This document shows positions 7,066 to 15,371 of a DNA stretch of 64,000 nt, in pieces (within the stretch, counting starts at the first letter, position 1; every line of letters starts with the position of its first letter). The notes under the pieces are model-generated. The model saw only the letters and a list, made by a program, of their open reading frames with translations. It did no database searches and had not been told where the DNA came from. The position numbers and the translations under genes are program-made. Origin of the DNA: Melghiribacillus thermohalophilus (GTDB lineage: Bacteria > Bacillota > Bacilli > Bacillales > Alkalibacillaceae); assembly GCF_004342905.1 (NCBI RefSeq), contig NZ_SMAN01000005.1, positions 1 to 64,000 on the forward strand. Reading direction: 5' to 3'.

Positions 7066-8475
7066 TTATTTTGTCACGATTTGAGTTTCATCTACCCAGC
7101 GTTCAAATCCACCGACCAGGTTGACTATATCTTTTATCCCATTTGCCTGCAAAACACTTGCACCAATGGCAGAGCGCTTTCCTGTACCGCAGTTCAAAAC
7201 AATCTGCTTATCTTGCGGAACCTCGTTCAACCGTTCTGGCAGGGTCCCCAGCATAATATGGGAAGCTCCAGGAATATGACCTTCTTTAAATTCGGTCAGA
7301 TTGCGCACATCCAGAACATAAACTTCTCCTTTTTCAATCTGTTCTTTGATTTCTTTTGGTTCCACTTCAGCATATCTCTCTAATTCATCCACACTGTCCA
7401 GTGCTGTTTTGACTTCCATATAACCTCTAGTATTGTCAATTCCTATCGAACGCAGCGCCTTAATGGCATCCCTCATTTGTGATTCATCTACAATTAAATA
7501 TAGAGGTGCTTCATAGTCCACCAGCCAGCCAGCCCAGTTTGTAAATGATTGATCAAAAGGAATATTAATGGTTCCTGGAACATGCCCTTTGGCAAACTGT
7601 TCTACGGAGCGGGTATCAATGACCATTCCCTCTTTAATCCAGTTCTGAAGCTTTGCAGAGTCCGTCTCTTTTACAGGCAAATCCAGGTTTTTAAGAAGCT
7701 CAATGCCTACTTTGTTGACCCGTTTCATAACGGCAAAATATTTCGGTGGCTCTGGCTGCCCGTCCAATAAAGCTTCTACAAACTCATTTTCGTTGTCGTA
7801 CTGCAAAGCCCAGTTAAACATCTTTTCATACCCTACTGTGGAGGAAGGTACGGCACCCAGAGACTTCCCGCATGCACTACCAGCGCCATGCGCAGGCCAT
7901 ACTTGAAGGAAATCTGGAAGCTGCTTAAAGCGCTCAAGGGACTGAAACATTTGTTTCGCACCTTCATCAGCCGTTCCCACATGGCCGGCAGCCTTCTCAA
8001 GCAAGTCCGGACGACCTACATCCCCAACAAAGACAAAGTCACCGGTGAATATTCCCATTGGACGGTCTGCTCCGCCTCCGTTATCTGTTAATAAGAACGA
8101 AATACTCTCCGGGGTGTGACCTGGCGTATGCAGCACTTCAAAAGTGAGATTGCCAATTTTAAAAGTGTCCCCGTCTTTTAACAGCTGATAACGAATGCCG
8201 TCTAGATTCTCATATTTCCAGTCCTCATTGCCTTCATCCGATAAATATAGTTTGGCGTCAAAGCGATCCGCAAGTTCCCTGGCGCCTGATACAAAGTCGG
8301 CATGAATATGGGTTTCACATGCTGCGGTTACATTCAAGCCTTCCTTTTCTGCTTCTTCTACGTATTGTTCAATGTCACGAGATGGATCCACCACAATCGC
8401 TTCCCCGGTTTTCTGACATCCAACAAGATAAGATGCATGGGCAAGTTTCTCATCGTAAAAATAACGCAAAAACAT
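7066..8475 (-). CDS. cstB: persulfide dioxygenase-rhodanese (CstB-like MBL-fold sulfurtransferase)
   Basis: Protein of 469 residues. An N-terminal metallo-beta-lactamase domain has the metal motif H56-x-H58-x-D60 (THIHADF) and further His in HTPGHT and PAHGAGS. A first rhodanese domain (about 270-360) lacks a catalytic Cys. A second rhodanese has C429 in LNCGTGKRS. This order matches CstB of staphylococci, which oxidises persulfides to sulfite and makes thiosulfate in the cytosol. The ATG at 8475 is chosen because AGAGGTG lies 7 nt upstream; an earlier in-frame start has no ribosome site. Upstream in the same direction are remnants of its usual partners, sqr and a DUF1641 gene, so the pathway has lost its entry enzyme. 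Confidence 0.88.
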   Translation of the reverse strand: MFLRYFYDEKLAHASYLVGCQKTGEAIVVDPSRDIEQYVEEAEKEGLNVTAACETHIHADFVSGARELADRFDAKLYLSDEGNEDWKYENLDGIRYQLLKDGDTFKIGNLTFEVLHTPGHTPESISFLLTDNGGGADRPMGIFTGDFVFVGDVGRPDLLEKAAGHVGTADEGAKQMFQSLERFKQLPDFLQVWPAHGAGSACGKSLGAVPSSTVGYEKMFNWALQYDNENEFVEALLDGQPEPPKYFAVMKRVNKVGIELLKNLDLPVKETDSAKLQNWIKEGMVIDTRSVEQFAKGHVPGTINIPFDQSFTNWAGWLVDYEAPLYLIVDESQMRDAIKALRSIGIDNTRGYMEVKTALDSVDELERYAEVEPKEIKEQIEKGEVYVLDVRNLTEFKEGHIPGASHIMLGTLPERLNEVPQDKQIVLNCGTGKRSAIGASVLQANGIKDIVNLVGGFERWVDETQIVTK

Positions 8476-8569
8476 GATATGCACCTCTCCCCTCATTTTT
8501 TTCATCTAGATAAAACTGGATTTCGTGTTTAAAAAGTTCACCCTATGTTTACTCTTCTAAAAATGGTGT

Positions 8570-8968
8570 TCATGCCCTCGATTTCGGCATGGTATCCATA
8601 ATTGCCTGGACATAGGATAAACCCTTTTGAACATTTGGATCCTTCATCCATTTCATAATGGTAAAGATGGAAATGTGCTGCTTATTTGTCTCTGCTTTGG
8701 CCTGTACTTCTTTCCAGAAATTCAAACCATCATCCACTCGTCTGCGAACAGGTTCCATATACGCTTTCGCACTGTCCTGCAAATAGTCCATCGATTCCTG
8801 ATCCCGCAATACATTTTCGATAAATTCAACCGCTATTTCCAGCTTCTCCACCATTTCTACTAGCCTGGGGAGTTTTTCGAGCAATTTCATTCCCGCTTCA
8901 AGGGTGTCGATATCCACATTGATATTAATGTTTTTCAGCTGGATCAATAATAGCCACATCGCCGGCAA
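8570..8968 (-). pseudogene. 5'-truncated DUF1641 gene fused behind the sqr remnant
   Basis: From about 8945 down to 8570 the frame encodes a helical DUF1641-type sequence (EAGMKLLEKLPRLVEMVEKL ... KWMKDPNVQKGLSYVQAIMD). In related bacilli this lies between sulfide:quinone oxidoreductase and the MBL-rhodanese. Its proper N-terminus is missing. The first dozen codons (from an ATG at 8968) are out-of-frame sqr sequence, so the deletion that removed most of sqr also took the front of this gene. Re-initiation at 8968 could still make a 132-aa chimera, but no ribosome site is evident. Function of DUF1641 is unknown. Confidence 0.75.
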
Positions 8969-9056
8969 GCGCTTTCATTCCTCTCAAAAGACGTGCCGCT
9001 GTAGTAATGCCTCCAGTTCCTCCTCCAATAATGACAACCTTATAATTTTCCCTCAT
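8925..9056 (-). pseudogene. sqr: sulfide:quinone oxidoreductase remnant (first 43 codons)
   Basis: The ATG at 9056, preceded by GGGAGG, opens a frame with a perfect FAD-binding start (YKVVIIGGGTGGITTAARLL) and the sequence IIDPAEKH, where intact enzymes continue YYQP. It stops one codon later. All of the catalytic part is absent and the sequence runs straight into the DUF1641 remnant. Intact SQR is about 380-400 residues and oxidises sulfide to persulfide with quinone. The promoter, operator and ribosome site are intact, so decay is probably recent. This cannot be a functional enzyme. Confidence 0.82.
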
Positions 9057-9152
9057 CCATATTTCCTCCCTTCGTGTAGTCACGAACAAAAACGGCAAAA
9101 TACCTTTACCACTGTAAAAATAGTGTTTAAATCTCCAATAACGTACATATCT

Positions 9153-9198
9153 ATTGTAAGATTCCAGATCATGATGTACCATAGGGGGTTTCCCCTAT
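9153..9198 (-). promoter_or_regulatory. promoter and operator of the sulfide-oxidation remnant operon
   Basis: The inverted repeat ATAGGGG (9181-9187) / CCCCTAT (9192-9198) with a 4-nt spacer overlaps a possible -35 (ATGGTA, complement of 9177-9182). A -10 TACAAT lies at the complement of 9153-9158, 18 bp away. The arrangement copies that of the cyd operon at 4393-4414. CsoR/CstR-type persulfide sensors use G/C-tract operators, though usually with the C tract first, so the regulator is open. Confidence 0.55.
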
Positions 9199-9435
9199 TC
9201 ATGAGCTTCCATGTGAAAAGTTTTTGAAAAGAACCCATTTTTATACCCTTCAGCAAAACATTTTCAAAGACTTCCAATCTTTAACTCGAACATCTCCACC
9301 CGTTACCAAAGTGGTTTCATTATGAGAAAAAATTCGATATGATATATCTTTAGGGAAACGAAATAAATGGTCCGTTGAAAGAAGGGGTTTGTCATTCGTA
9401 ATCAACAGCAGGCAGTTAACCGGAATTTAATCATT

Positions 9436-10629
9436 ATGTGGTTTGCTAATTTTTTCATTGCCGGCAGCATGACCATGGTTCTTCCGTTTTTGTCTTTATA
9501 TATCGAAACCTTTGGAAACTATTCCGATGAATTTGTTCAGACCTGGGCTGGATGGATTTTTGGAATCACCTTTGTGACCGCCTTTCTCGTTTCGCCAATC
9601 TGGGGAAGGTTTGGGGATCGTTACGGAAGGAAAAAAATTCTTGTGATATCCGGGTCCGGGCTGGCTGTCAGTGTTTTTTTCATGGGCTTTGTCACTTCGG
9701 TCTGGCAATTGTTTATTTTACGCTTTTTTATGGGTGTCTTTACCGGATTTATTTCCACATCTCAGGCCTTGATTTCAACTCAAACACCTCAACATTTATC
9801 TGGAAGAGTGCTTGGCACATTACAAACCGGGAATGTATCCGGCTCATTATTCGGGCCAATGTTTGGAGGTATTCTTGCTGATGCATTTGGTTTTTCCTTA
9901 ACTTTCAAACTGACTTCCATCACCCTTGCCATAGCGGCTATTGTTGTTTTAATCGGAATCAAGGAATTCAGGCTGGAATCAAAAGGAGAAGCCAAAAAAT
10001 CCTATTCCAGGAAAGAAGTGTTGCAGTATATTTTGTTTCATCCCGTACTGATCGTTGTCATGGTTATTTCCCTGCTTGTCCAGATTGCGCATTTTAGCAT
10101 ACAGCCTATTCTTGCACTCTATGTAAAAGAAATTCACGGATTAGAAAGTCTCGCTTTCTTTTCTGGCATTGCTTTTTCCATCACAGGACTTGGGAATCTG
10201 TTAATGACAAGAAACTGGGGTAAAATTGCCGATAAAATCGGGTACGAAAAAGTCATGGTCATTCTCCTTGTCGCAAGCGCTCTCGTGTATTTTCCAGGAG
10301 CCTTTGTGACAAACATCTGGCAGCTCTTAATTCTCCGCTTCCTGCTCGGTGTTTTCCTTGGCGGGATAATACCCGTTCGGACCGCTTATATTCGCCAGGC
10401 AGCACCGATCCATATTCAGGGTGAGGTGCTGGGGTACAATACCAGCTTCCGTTTTTTAGGAAACGCTGCCGGCCCCGCTATAGGCGGGTGGCTTTCAGGC
10501 TTATATGGTATCTCCTCAATATTCTTTTTATCCAGTACACTGTTATTCATCGGCGGCATAGTACTCGGTGTAATATCGCAAAAGCCATTTAGAACAAGCA
10601 GAGATAAATCCGTCATAAGACATAGTTGA
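9436..10629 (+). CDS. MFS multidrug-type efflux transporter
   Basis: A 12-helix major facilitator of 397 residues from the first ATG. Motif A (GRFGDRYGRKK, residues 57-67) follows helix 2, and a second GKIADKIG-like loop lies in the C-terminal half, as in drug:H+ antiporters of the YttB/MdtG type. The ATG at 9436 falls inside helix 1 and lacks a good ribosome site. The open frame extends upstream without ATG, GTG or TTG, and an ATT at 9394, 6-7 nt after GAAGGGG, would give a normal cytoplasmic N-terminus. Substrate unknown. It stands alone between divergent and terminated neighbours. Confidence 0.88.
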   Translation: MWFANFFIAGSMTMVLPFLSLYIETFGNYSDEFVQTWAGWIFGITFVTAFLVSPIWGRFGDRYGRKKILVISGSGLAVSVFFMGFVTSVWQLFILRFFMGVFTGFISTSQALISTQTPQHLSGRVLGTLQTGNVSGSLFGPMFGGILADAFGFSLTFKLTSITLAIAAIVVLIGIKEFRLESKGEAKKSYSRKEVLQYILFHPVLIVVMVISLLVQIAHFSIQPILALYVKEIHGLESLAFFSGIAFSITGLGNLLMTRNWGKIADKIGYEKVMVILLVASALVYFPGAFVTNIWQLLILRFLLGVFLGGIIPVRTAYIRQAAPIHIQGEVLGYNTSFRFLGNAAGPAIGGWLSGLYGISSIFFLSSTLLFIGGIVLGVISQKPFRTSRDKSVIRHS

Positions 10630-10635
10630 CCTATA

Positions 10636-10670
10636 AAATGGTGTGAACTGACGGGTTCACACCATTTTTC
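10636..10670 (+). terminator. rho-independent terminator
   Basis: A 13-bp stem (AAATGGTGTGAAC at 10636-10648 with its complement at 10655-10667) is followed by T5 just after the MFS gene. Confidence 0.88.
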
Positions 10671-10926
10671 TTTCTCCTTCCCGGGAAACCATCCGCAGAA
10701 TATCCTCTTCTCAGCAATAATCATTTAAAAAATGAATCCCTTTTCCTATACATGTTTTAAATTTATCTATGATTATGCCTATATCTTTGGTCCTGTTCAT
10801 CGTTTTTTTGAGGAATATACATATAGGTAAGAAGATTCGTTTTTTACCCCATCGTCAAAGTTCGACTGTTATCCCATTCATTATCTGGTAGGATAAGGAA
10901 TAAGTTAGGTGATGAAAGGAGTATTT

Positions 10927-12210
10927 ATGGATAAAGGGAAATTGATCAAACATTTTCGCAAGAGAAGTGGCATAACCCTTGAAGAATTAGCACGGGGGAT
11001 CTGTTCCATCTCCTATTTAAGCAAATTCGAAAATGGTACCATCCAACCTGCCCAGGAAGTCTTTGATCAGTTATGTCATCGCCTGAATATCCAGAATTAT
11101 GATGAAATTTTACGCAAACATGAAGGGGACGGATATATAAAAAAACAACTTACTCAGTGGCTCCAATACATCGAAGATAAGGATGACGGTAAGGCGTACC
11201 AGGCTCATTTAAACATTCAGCATTATTTTGAGGAAAATAATTACCATCCACTTCATGAAATCTACCTGTTATACCAGCTGATACAATTGAGGTATCTTCT
11301 TTCCCGGGATCAGATCAATCAGTCTTCTGAATTCGTCCAGCATTTAAGCTATTATCAGGATCTTTTCCCTTTAAAATATATATACTACTATAAAAAATTT
11401 ACAGGAATATTCCATTATAAACAATTTCATTTTAATACAGCGTTTCAAGAATTTATTCATGCACTTTCCATCGCCGAACAAGAGCTCCATCTTGACGATG
11501 CCGATTTATATTATTATCTGGCCTTAACTCTTGCTCGGCTCAATAAACACCACCTATCCATTGAATACGCCAAAAAAGCCCTCGACTTATTTCAGTCCGA
11601 CCTTTGCTATCCAAGAATGATCGATACACAAATGCTGTTAGCCATCAATTATAACTTAACTGGTGATAATAAACAGGCTGTTGATTTATTTGAAAAAATT
11701 TTGGCGGCCGAATCTGATCAGATTACCGATAAAGAGCGGGCCATGGCATATCATAACTTAGCCTATACGTTAAAACATACCGATCATCAAAAAGCTTTAG
11801 AATTGATCAATCAGGCTATTGAACTGAAACATGGTGAGGAAAAGCTGAATTCCCTTTTTCTGAAAGCATCTATTCTCGTTTCTCTCCATCATAAGGAGAA
11901 AGCACTGGCTACCATTCAAACAGGAATTCAGTGCGCCAGACAATCCAGGGACAAAAAATACTATTATAAATTTTATGTACTCGAACAAAAGCTGAAAGGA
12001 ACCATGTATGAAAAGGAATTTTTAGAGCAGCTAGAAAGCTTCATTCTGCCCCTGTTTAAGGCGAGGGGGGAATACGCAGAGTATCTGGATTTTCTTGAAC
12101 TCGCAGGTGAGGTTTGTTATCAGCTGCGCCATTATAAAAAGGCGTCAGATTACTTTAAATTAGCTTTTGAAACCTTAAAAACCATCGATAAAGGAGGTGA
12201 AATCAAGTGA
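10927..12210 (+). CDS. RRNPP-family peptide-sensing regulator (NprR/PlcR-like)
   Basis: Protein of 427 residues. An XRE helix-turn-helix covers about 4-58 (IKHFRKRSGITLEELARG). The rest is an all-helical TPR superhelix (about 80-420) rich in Tyr, His and Lys and containing ALELINQAIELK-type repeats. This is the build of cytoplasmic quorum sensors such as NprR (about 423 aa) and PlcR, which bind an imported oligopeptide in the TPR groove and change DNA binding. The ATG at 10927 is chosen because AAAGGAG precedes it by 5 nt. The stop overlaps the start of the peptide-precursor gene by 4 nt (GTGA), the usual cassette arrangement. Target genes are not visible. Confidence 0.9.
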   Translation: MDKGKLIKHFRKRSGITLEELARGICSISYLSKFENGTIQPAQEVFDQLCHRLNIQNYDEILRKHEGDGYIKKQLTQWLQYIEDKDDGKAYQAHLNIQHYFEENNYHPLHEIYLLYQLIQLRYLLSRDQINQSSEFVQHLSYYQDLFPLKYIYYYKKFTGIFHYKQFHFNTAFQEFIHALSIAEQELHLDDADLYYYLALTLARLNKHHLSIEYAKKALDLFQSDLCYPRMIDTQMLLAINYNLTGDNKQAVDLFEKILAAESDQITDKERAMAYHNLAYTLKHTDHQKALELINQAIELKHGEEKLNSLFLKASILVSLHHKEKALATIQTGIQCARQSRDKKYYYKFYVLEQKLKGTMYEKEFLEQLESFILPLFKARGEYAEYLDFLELAGEVCYQLRHYKKASDYFKLAFETLKTIDKGGEIK

Positions 12211-12431
12211 AAAAGCTCATTGCTACTCTTCTTGTATGCGCAGGTTTCCTTTTGGTAAGCGGTACATTTATTGTAGCAGGAGACGACTCTGACTATCCGG
12301 ATAACAAAATTGGCAGTGCAGATATTTGGCTGGCGGGAGATGACTCCGACTATCCAGATAACAAAATTGGCAGCGCAGAAATTTTGCTGGCAGGAGACGA
12401 CTCTGACTATCCAGATAACAAAATTGGCTAG
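12207..12431 (+). CDS. secreted pheromone precursor with three identical peptide copies
   Basis: The 74-residue product has a Sec-type signal peptide (KK, then a hydrophobic stretch to about residue 23) and three copies of AGDDSDYPDNKIG at 24-36, 43-55 and 62-74, joined by SADIWL and SAEILL. The third copy ends exactly at the C-terminus. The GTG start has a strong AAGGAGGTG site inside the regulator gene and overlaps its stop by 4 nt. NprX, the peptide of NprR, matures to SKPDIVG near its C-terminus; the shared S..PD..(I/V)G pattern suggests that SDYPDNKIG or a shorter form is the signal. It would be exported, processed and re-imported by an oligopeptide permease. Multiplied peptide units are rare in this family. 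Confidence 0.87.
   Translation: MKKLIATLLVCAGFLLVSGTFIVAGDDSDYPDNKIGSADIWLAGDDSDYPDNKIGSAEILLAGDDSDYPDNKIG
12276..12428 (+). repeat. 57-bp in-frame tandem repeat coding for the pheromone units
   Basis: Two full 57-bp units (12276-12332, 12333-12389) and a third partial unit (12390-12428) encode the peptide copies. Similarity continues past the stop: the bases after GGC at 12428 match the next part of the unit if the extra T at 12429 is ignored. That T creates the TAG. Confidence 0.85.
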
Positions 12432-12475
12432 TACAGCTATCTGGTAAAGAAATAGATGACTTCACTATTGGGAGG

Positions 12476-12512
12476 GGCATGTGGCAGTATTCGCCACATG
12501 TCCTTCTTTTAT
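12476..12512 (+). terminator. terminator of the quorum-sensing cassette
   Basis: The stem GGCATGTGGC (12476-12485) pairs with GCCACATGTCC (12493-12503) and is followed by TTCTTTTATT. Confidence 0.8.
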
Positions 12513-12525
12513 TATGAAGTGCTAT

Positions 12526-13551
12526 TCATGATTGAACCAACTTTTGAATCTTTTCTGTCGCTGTTTCAATATCTTTCTTTGTCACACCATAATGCGTAAC
12601 AAACCGGATCGTGTAAGGGCCAAAGGAGCCAGCAAGAATCCCAGCACTCTTCATGGAATCAAGAAAGGTTTCAACATTGGCGTTTGTCCCCTTTATATTG
12701 ACCAGAACGATATTGGTCTCCACTTCATTTTCAATGGTCATCCCCTCAATATTGGCAAGTCTCTCTGCCAGCAGTTTGGCATGTTCATGATCCTCCACAA
12801 GACGTTCGGTCATTTCTTCCAGTGCCACCAGACCCGGTGCTGCAACTATACCTGCCTGACGCAATCCTCCGCCTAACCTTTTTCTCCATTTTCTTGCCTG
12901 TTCAATAAACTCTCTGGAACCTGCGATAATGGAGCCCACCGGAGCACCAAGACCCTTTGAGAGGCAAATTTGCACGGTGTCCGTATAAGCGGCAAACTCA
13001 CTGACAGGAACACCTGAAGCCGCTGCTGCATTAAATAATCGGGCTCCGTCAAGATGAACCGGAACCTGGGAAGACTGGGCAATACTATATATTTCTTTCA
13101 TATATTCCAGTGAGAGAACGGCTCCGCCTGCTTTGTTATGGGTATTTTCAAGACAGATCAGGCCCGTTTCGGGAAAATGGACATCTTCTGCACGAATGGC
13201 AGCTTTAATGTCTCCAGGATTCATCGCTCCTTTTTCTCCTGCAATTGTCCGGGGCTGAACCCCTGCAAACGCTGAAATAGCCGCGCCCTCGTATAAAAAG
13301 ATATGGGCATTCTCCTCCAATATGATCTCATTGCCCGGCTGACAGTGGGTCAGTACGGCTATTTGATTTCCCTGGGTACCGCTTGTCACAAACAGGGCAG
13401 CCTCTTTGCCAAGAGTGTCAGCAGCCTTATCTTCCAGTTTATTTACGGTAGGATCTTCTCCGTAGACATCATCCCCTACTTCCGCCTCATAACTGGCCTT
13501 CCGCATCGCTTCTGTTGGTTTGGTAACTGTATCACTTCTAAAATCAATCAT
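12526..13551 (-). CDS. ltaE: low-specificity L-threonine aldolase
   Basis: PLP enzyme of 341 residues that splits L-threonine or allo-threonine to glycine and acetaldehyde. The family N-terminus MIDFRSDTVTKPTEAMR, the HLDGARLFNAA motif (167-176) and the PLP lysine K199 in CLSKGLGAPVG are all present. The frame is open 267 nt further upstream, but the ATG at 13551 gives the canonical N-terminus and has GGGGAG before it. It is monocistronic and convergent with the quorum-sensing cassette. Confidence 0.93.
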   Translation of the reverse strand: MIDFRSDTVTKPTEAMRKASYEAEVGDDVYGEDPTVNKLEDKAADTLGKEAALFVTSGTQGNQIAVLTHCQPGNEIILEENAHIFLYEGAAISAFAGVQPRTIAGEKGAMNPGDIKAAIRAEDVHFPETGLICLENTHNKAGGAVLSLEYMKEIYSIAQSSQVPVHLDGARLFNAAAASGVPVSEFAAYTDTVQICLSKGLGAPVGSIIAGSREFIEQARKWRKRLGGGLRQAGIVAAPGLVALEEMTERLVEDHEHAKLLAERLANIEGMTIENEVETNIVLVNIKGTNANVETFLDSMKSAGILAGSFGPYTIRFVTHYGVTKKDIETATEKIQKLVQS

Positions 13552-13873
13552 GTAAACTCTCCCCTCCCCATGAATGCTATATCTATTCATTTTACTAGGA
13601 GATGAACAAAAAATATATGGCAAATATCCGTGTTTTAATGACATATCCTTATATCCATCAGCTGGTTCCCGTCTAAAAATTTCCTGCTGAGGATTCTTCT
13701 GAAGAGAACACAGAATCCATAAGGTGCTCCTGAAAATAGCCTTTTTTGTTGAAAAGCTCCAGGCAGTCCAGTCAAATGAAAATGTTGTCGGATATGATTC
13801 CTGTATTCGGGGAATCATAACGATAAAAAATCCATAATATAACTAACAGGACAAACGTATTGGAGGTTAAAAG
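13552..13873. other. intergenic region, nothing recognised
   Basis: This AT-rich spacer lies between two divergent genes (threonine aldolase and the YndM-like protein). It must hold both promoters, but I see no convincing operator, RNA element or small ORF with a ribosome site. Confidence 0.5.
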
Positions 13874-14350
13874 ATGAAACACTGGCAGGCACTCGGAATT
13901 AAATTTGCAGTCATCGCAACGGCTGTTTATTCGATTTATCCACTGTTTGATGAAGCAGGGTTCTGGCATTTACTATTGCTTTCCATCCTTTTAACAGGAG
14001 CCAGTTACGCCATTGGCGATTTGTTTTTATTGAAAAGATATGGTAACCTTGTGGCATCTATTGCTGATTTTGGACTGTTTTTTCTTGTGCTGTGGCTGAC
14101 AGGTTTAATGATCAGCCCTGACCCGTTTGATGTATTAACTGCATCCTTTTTTACAGCACTTTTTATCACTTTTGCAGAACCGTTTATCCATTTATTTATT
14201 CAGCGGCGCGTTTTAGAAACGGTAAACGAGGAGTATAATGATCGGACATCATATACCGGACCTCATCCCGACACCGAATTTTCAAGTGACATCTTCCCGG
14301 AAGATGTGAAGAAAAAACGGTTCCAAGAGAAGCAGACAGAAGAAGAGTAA
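13874..14350 (+). CDS. yndM: YndM-like four-helix membrane protein (DUF2512)
   Basis: The 158-residue protein has four hydrophobic helices (about 5-25, 33-52, 60-80, 88-112) and a hydrophilic acidic-basic tail (EDVKKKRFQEKQTEEE). Size and layout match the DUF2512/YndM family of spore-forming bacilli, whose function is unknown. The ATG follows TTGGAGGTTAAAAG, a good ribosome site. A terminator follows directly. Confidence 0.75.
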   Translation: MKHWQALGIKFAVIATAVYSIYPLFDEAGFWHLLLLSILLTGASYAIGDLFLLKRYGNLVASIADFGLFFLVLWLTGLMISPDPFDVLTASFFTALFITFAEPFIHLFIQRRVLETVNEEYNDRTSYTGPHPDTEFSSDIFPEDVKKKRFQEKQTEEE

Positions 14351-14359
14351 ACATCGTTC

Positions 14360-14390
14360 ATCCCTTCAGACCTTGTCTGAAGGGATTTTG
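14360..14390 (+). terminator. rho-independent terminator
   Basis: The stem ATCCCTTCAGA pairs with TCTGAAGGGAT around CCTTG and is followed by TTTTG and TTT. Confidence 0.85.
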
Positions 14391-14454
14391 TTTACCGCCC
14401 TTTCCGCTGTAGAGAAACCTCGGTTATGAGCAACGAAACATTCCACTTTTCCCT

Positions 14455-14802
14455 TCATTTTTCCATCCTTTTTTCTAAAACTAACAAAATGGAACGATTG
14501 AAAATGTAAATGACTGCAAGAGACCAGGCTAATCCAGCATGATGATATATGTACAGGAGAAACACAGCTGTTCCGAATAAAACGATTTCCAGCAATAACT
14601 GAAGAATATAGGGGGTATTAATCGGAGCCTTCGGAGAAATCACCAATCCCCAGACAGCCGCTATGACCAGAGGAAGACATATTCCCAGGACCCACTGCCA
14701 GACAGTCGAATCCCCGTACATAAATCCCGCATAACCATAAACAACCAGAAGTGCGATTTCCAGCATGAAACGAATCCCCAGGTTTAGGTTATAAACAATC
14801 AA
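14455..14802 (-). CDS. yrdB: YrdB-family small membrane protein (DUF2568)
   Basis: The 115-residue protein has four hydrophobic helices and the family pattern NLGIRFMLEIALL...PKAP...LELVLF. DUF2568/YrdB proteins are of unknown function. The start is a TTG at 14802 with GAGGTG 9 nt upstream. It is convergent with the YndM-like gene and divergent from the MarR operon. Confidence 0.7.
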   Translation of the reverse strand: MIVYNLNLGIRFMLEIALLVVYGYAGFMYGDSTVWQWVLGICLPLVIAAVWGLVISPKAPINTPYILQLLLEIVLFGTAVFLLYIYHHAGLAWSLAVIYIFNRSILLVLEKRMEK

Positions 14803-14912
14803 TGTGTTTTCACCTCATATGAACGATTATAGCTAATCATATTACGGAATTCATCAAATCATCAAGCCATATCCTTGAAAACCTTGCCCTTTTTTATATC
14901 GTTTAGTATGAT

Positions 14913-14933
14913 TATATCGTATAATACGATATA
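14913..14933. promoter_or_regulatory. palindromic operator upstream of the MarR gene
   Basis: The arms TATATCGTAT (14913-14922) and ATACGATATA (14924-14933) form a perfect 10-bp inverted repeat around one A, overlapping a TATAAT -10 (14920-14925). It ends 15 nt before the marR start and is very likely the autoregulatory site. A partial copy of the half-site (TATATCGT) lies at 14895-14902. Confidence 0.7.
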
Positions 14934-14948
14934 AAAGGAGCATGTACG

Positions 14949-15371
14949 ATGAACGAAATCACAGATCAATTGAATCGCCACTGGACAAATATTTATTATC
15001 ACCTTCACTACACACACCAGGAAAAAATCACCCATCAGGCTATTCGCATTATGCAGCATATTGAAAAAAATCAGCATGCAACTGTCGGATTTATCGCAAA
15101 AAAATTATCCGTCTCACACAATACTGCTTCTGAACATATTAAACGTCTCATTCAAAAAGGGTACATAGAAAAAATCCGCAAACAGATGGATGAACGAAAG
15201 GTATTTCTTTCTTTGACCCAAGAAGGAAAAGATGTGCTCCACTATAACACTGCTCTGGATCAGGATAAGCTGGCAGCCATTTTAGATCGCTTGTCCGAAT
15301 CAAAACAAAAACGGATTCTCGAAGCCTTTGCAACCCTTGCAGAGGAGGCAAAAAAATGTTCTTCGTTTTAA
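14949..15371 (+). CDS. MarR-family transcriptional regulator
   Basis: Dimeric winged-helix regulator of 140 residues. The helix-turn-helix is about 42-70 (TVGFIAKKLSVSHNTASEHI) and the wing carries KQMDERKVFLSLT. It probably represses its own operon through the palindrome at 14913-14933. Its 3' end overlaps the DUF3147 membrane gene by 16 nt, a pairing seen in other bacilli. A site with the same TCGTA..TACGA core lies at the promoter of the MFS pump at 25.6 kb, so that pump may be a second target. Ligand unknown. Confidence 0.85.
   Translation: MNEITDQLNRHWTNIYYHLHYTHQEKITHQAIRIMQHIEKNQHATVGFIAKKLSVSHNTASEHIKRLIQKGYIEKIRKQMDERKVFLSLTQEGKDVLHYNTALDQDKLAAILDRLSESKQKRILEAFATLAEEAKKCSSF

Noticed and set aside
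8925-9182. Small 85-aa protein starting upstream of the sqr ribosome site
   Set aside because: The first 42 codons are promoter and leader sequence; the true start is the ATG at 9056 behind GGGAGG.
12526-13818. Longer threonine aldolase with an 89-residue extension
   Set aside because: The extension has no homology to the family and precedes the ribosome site at the canonical MIDFRSDT start.
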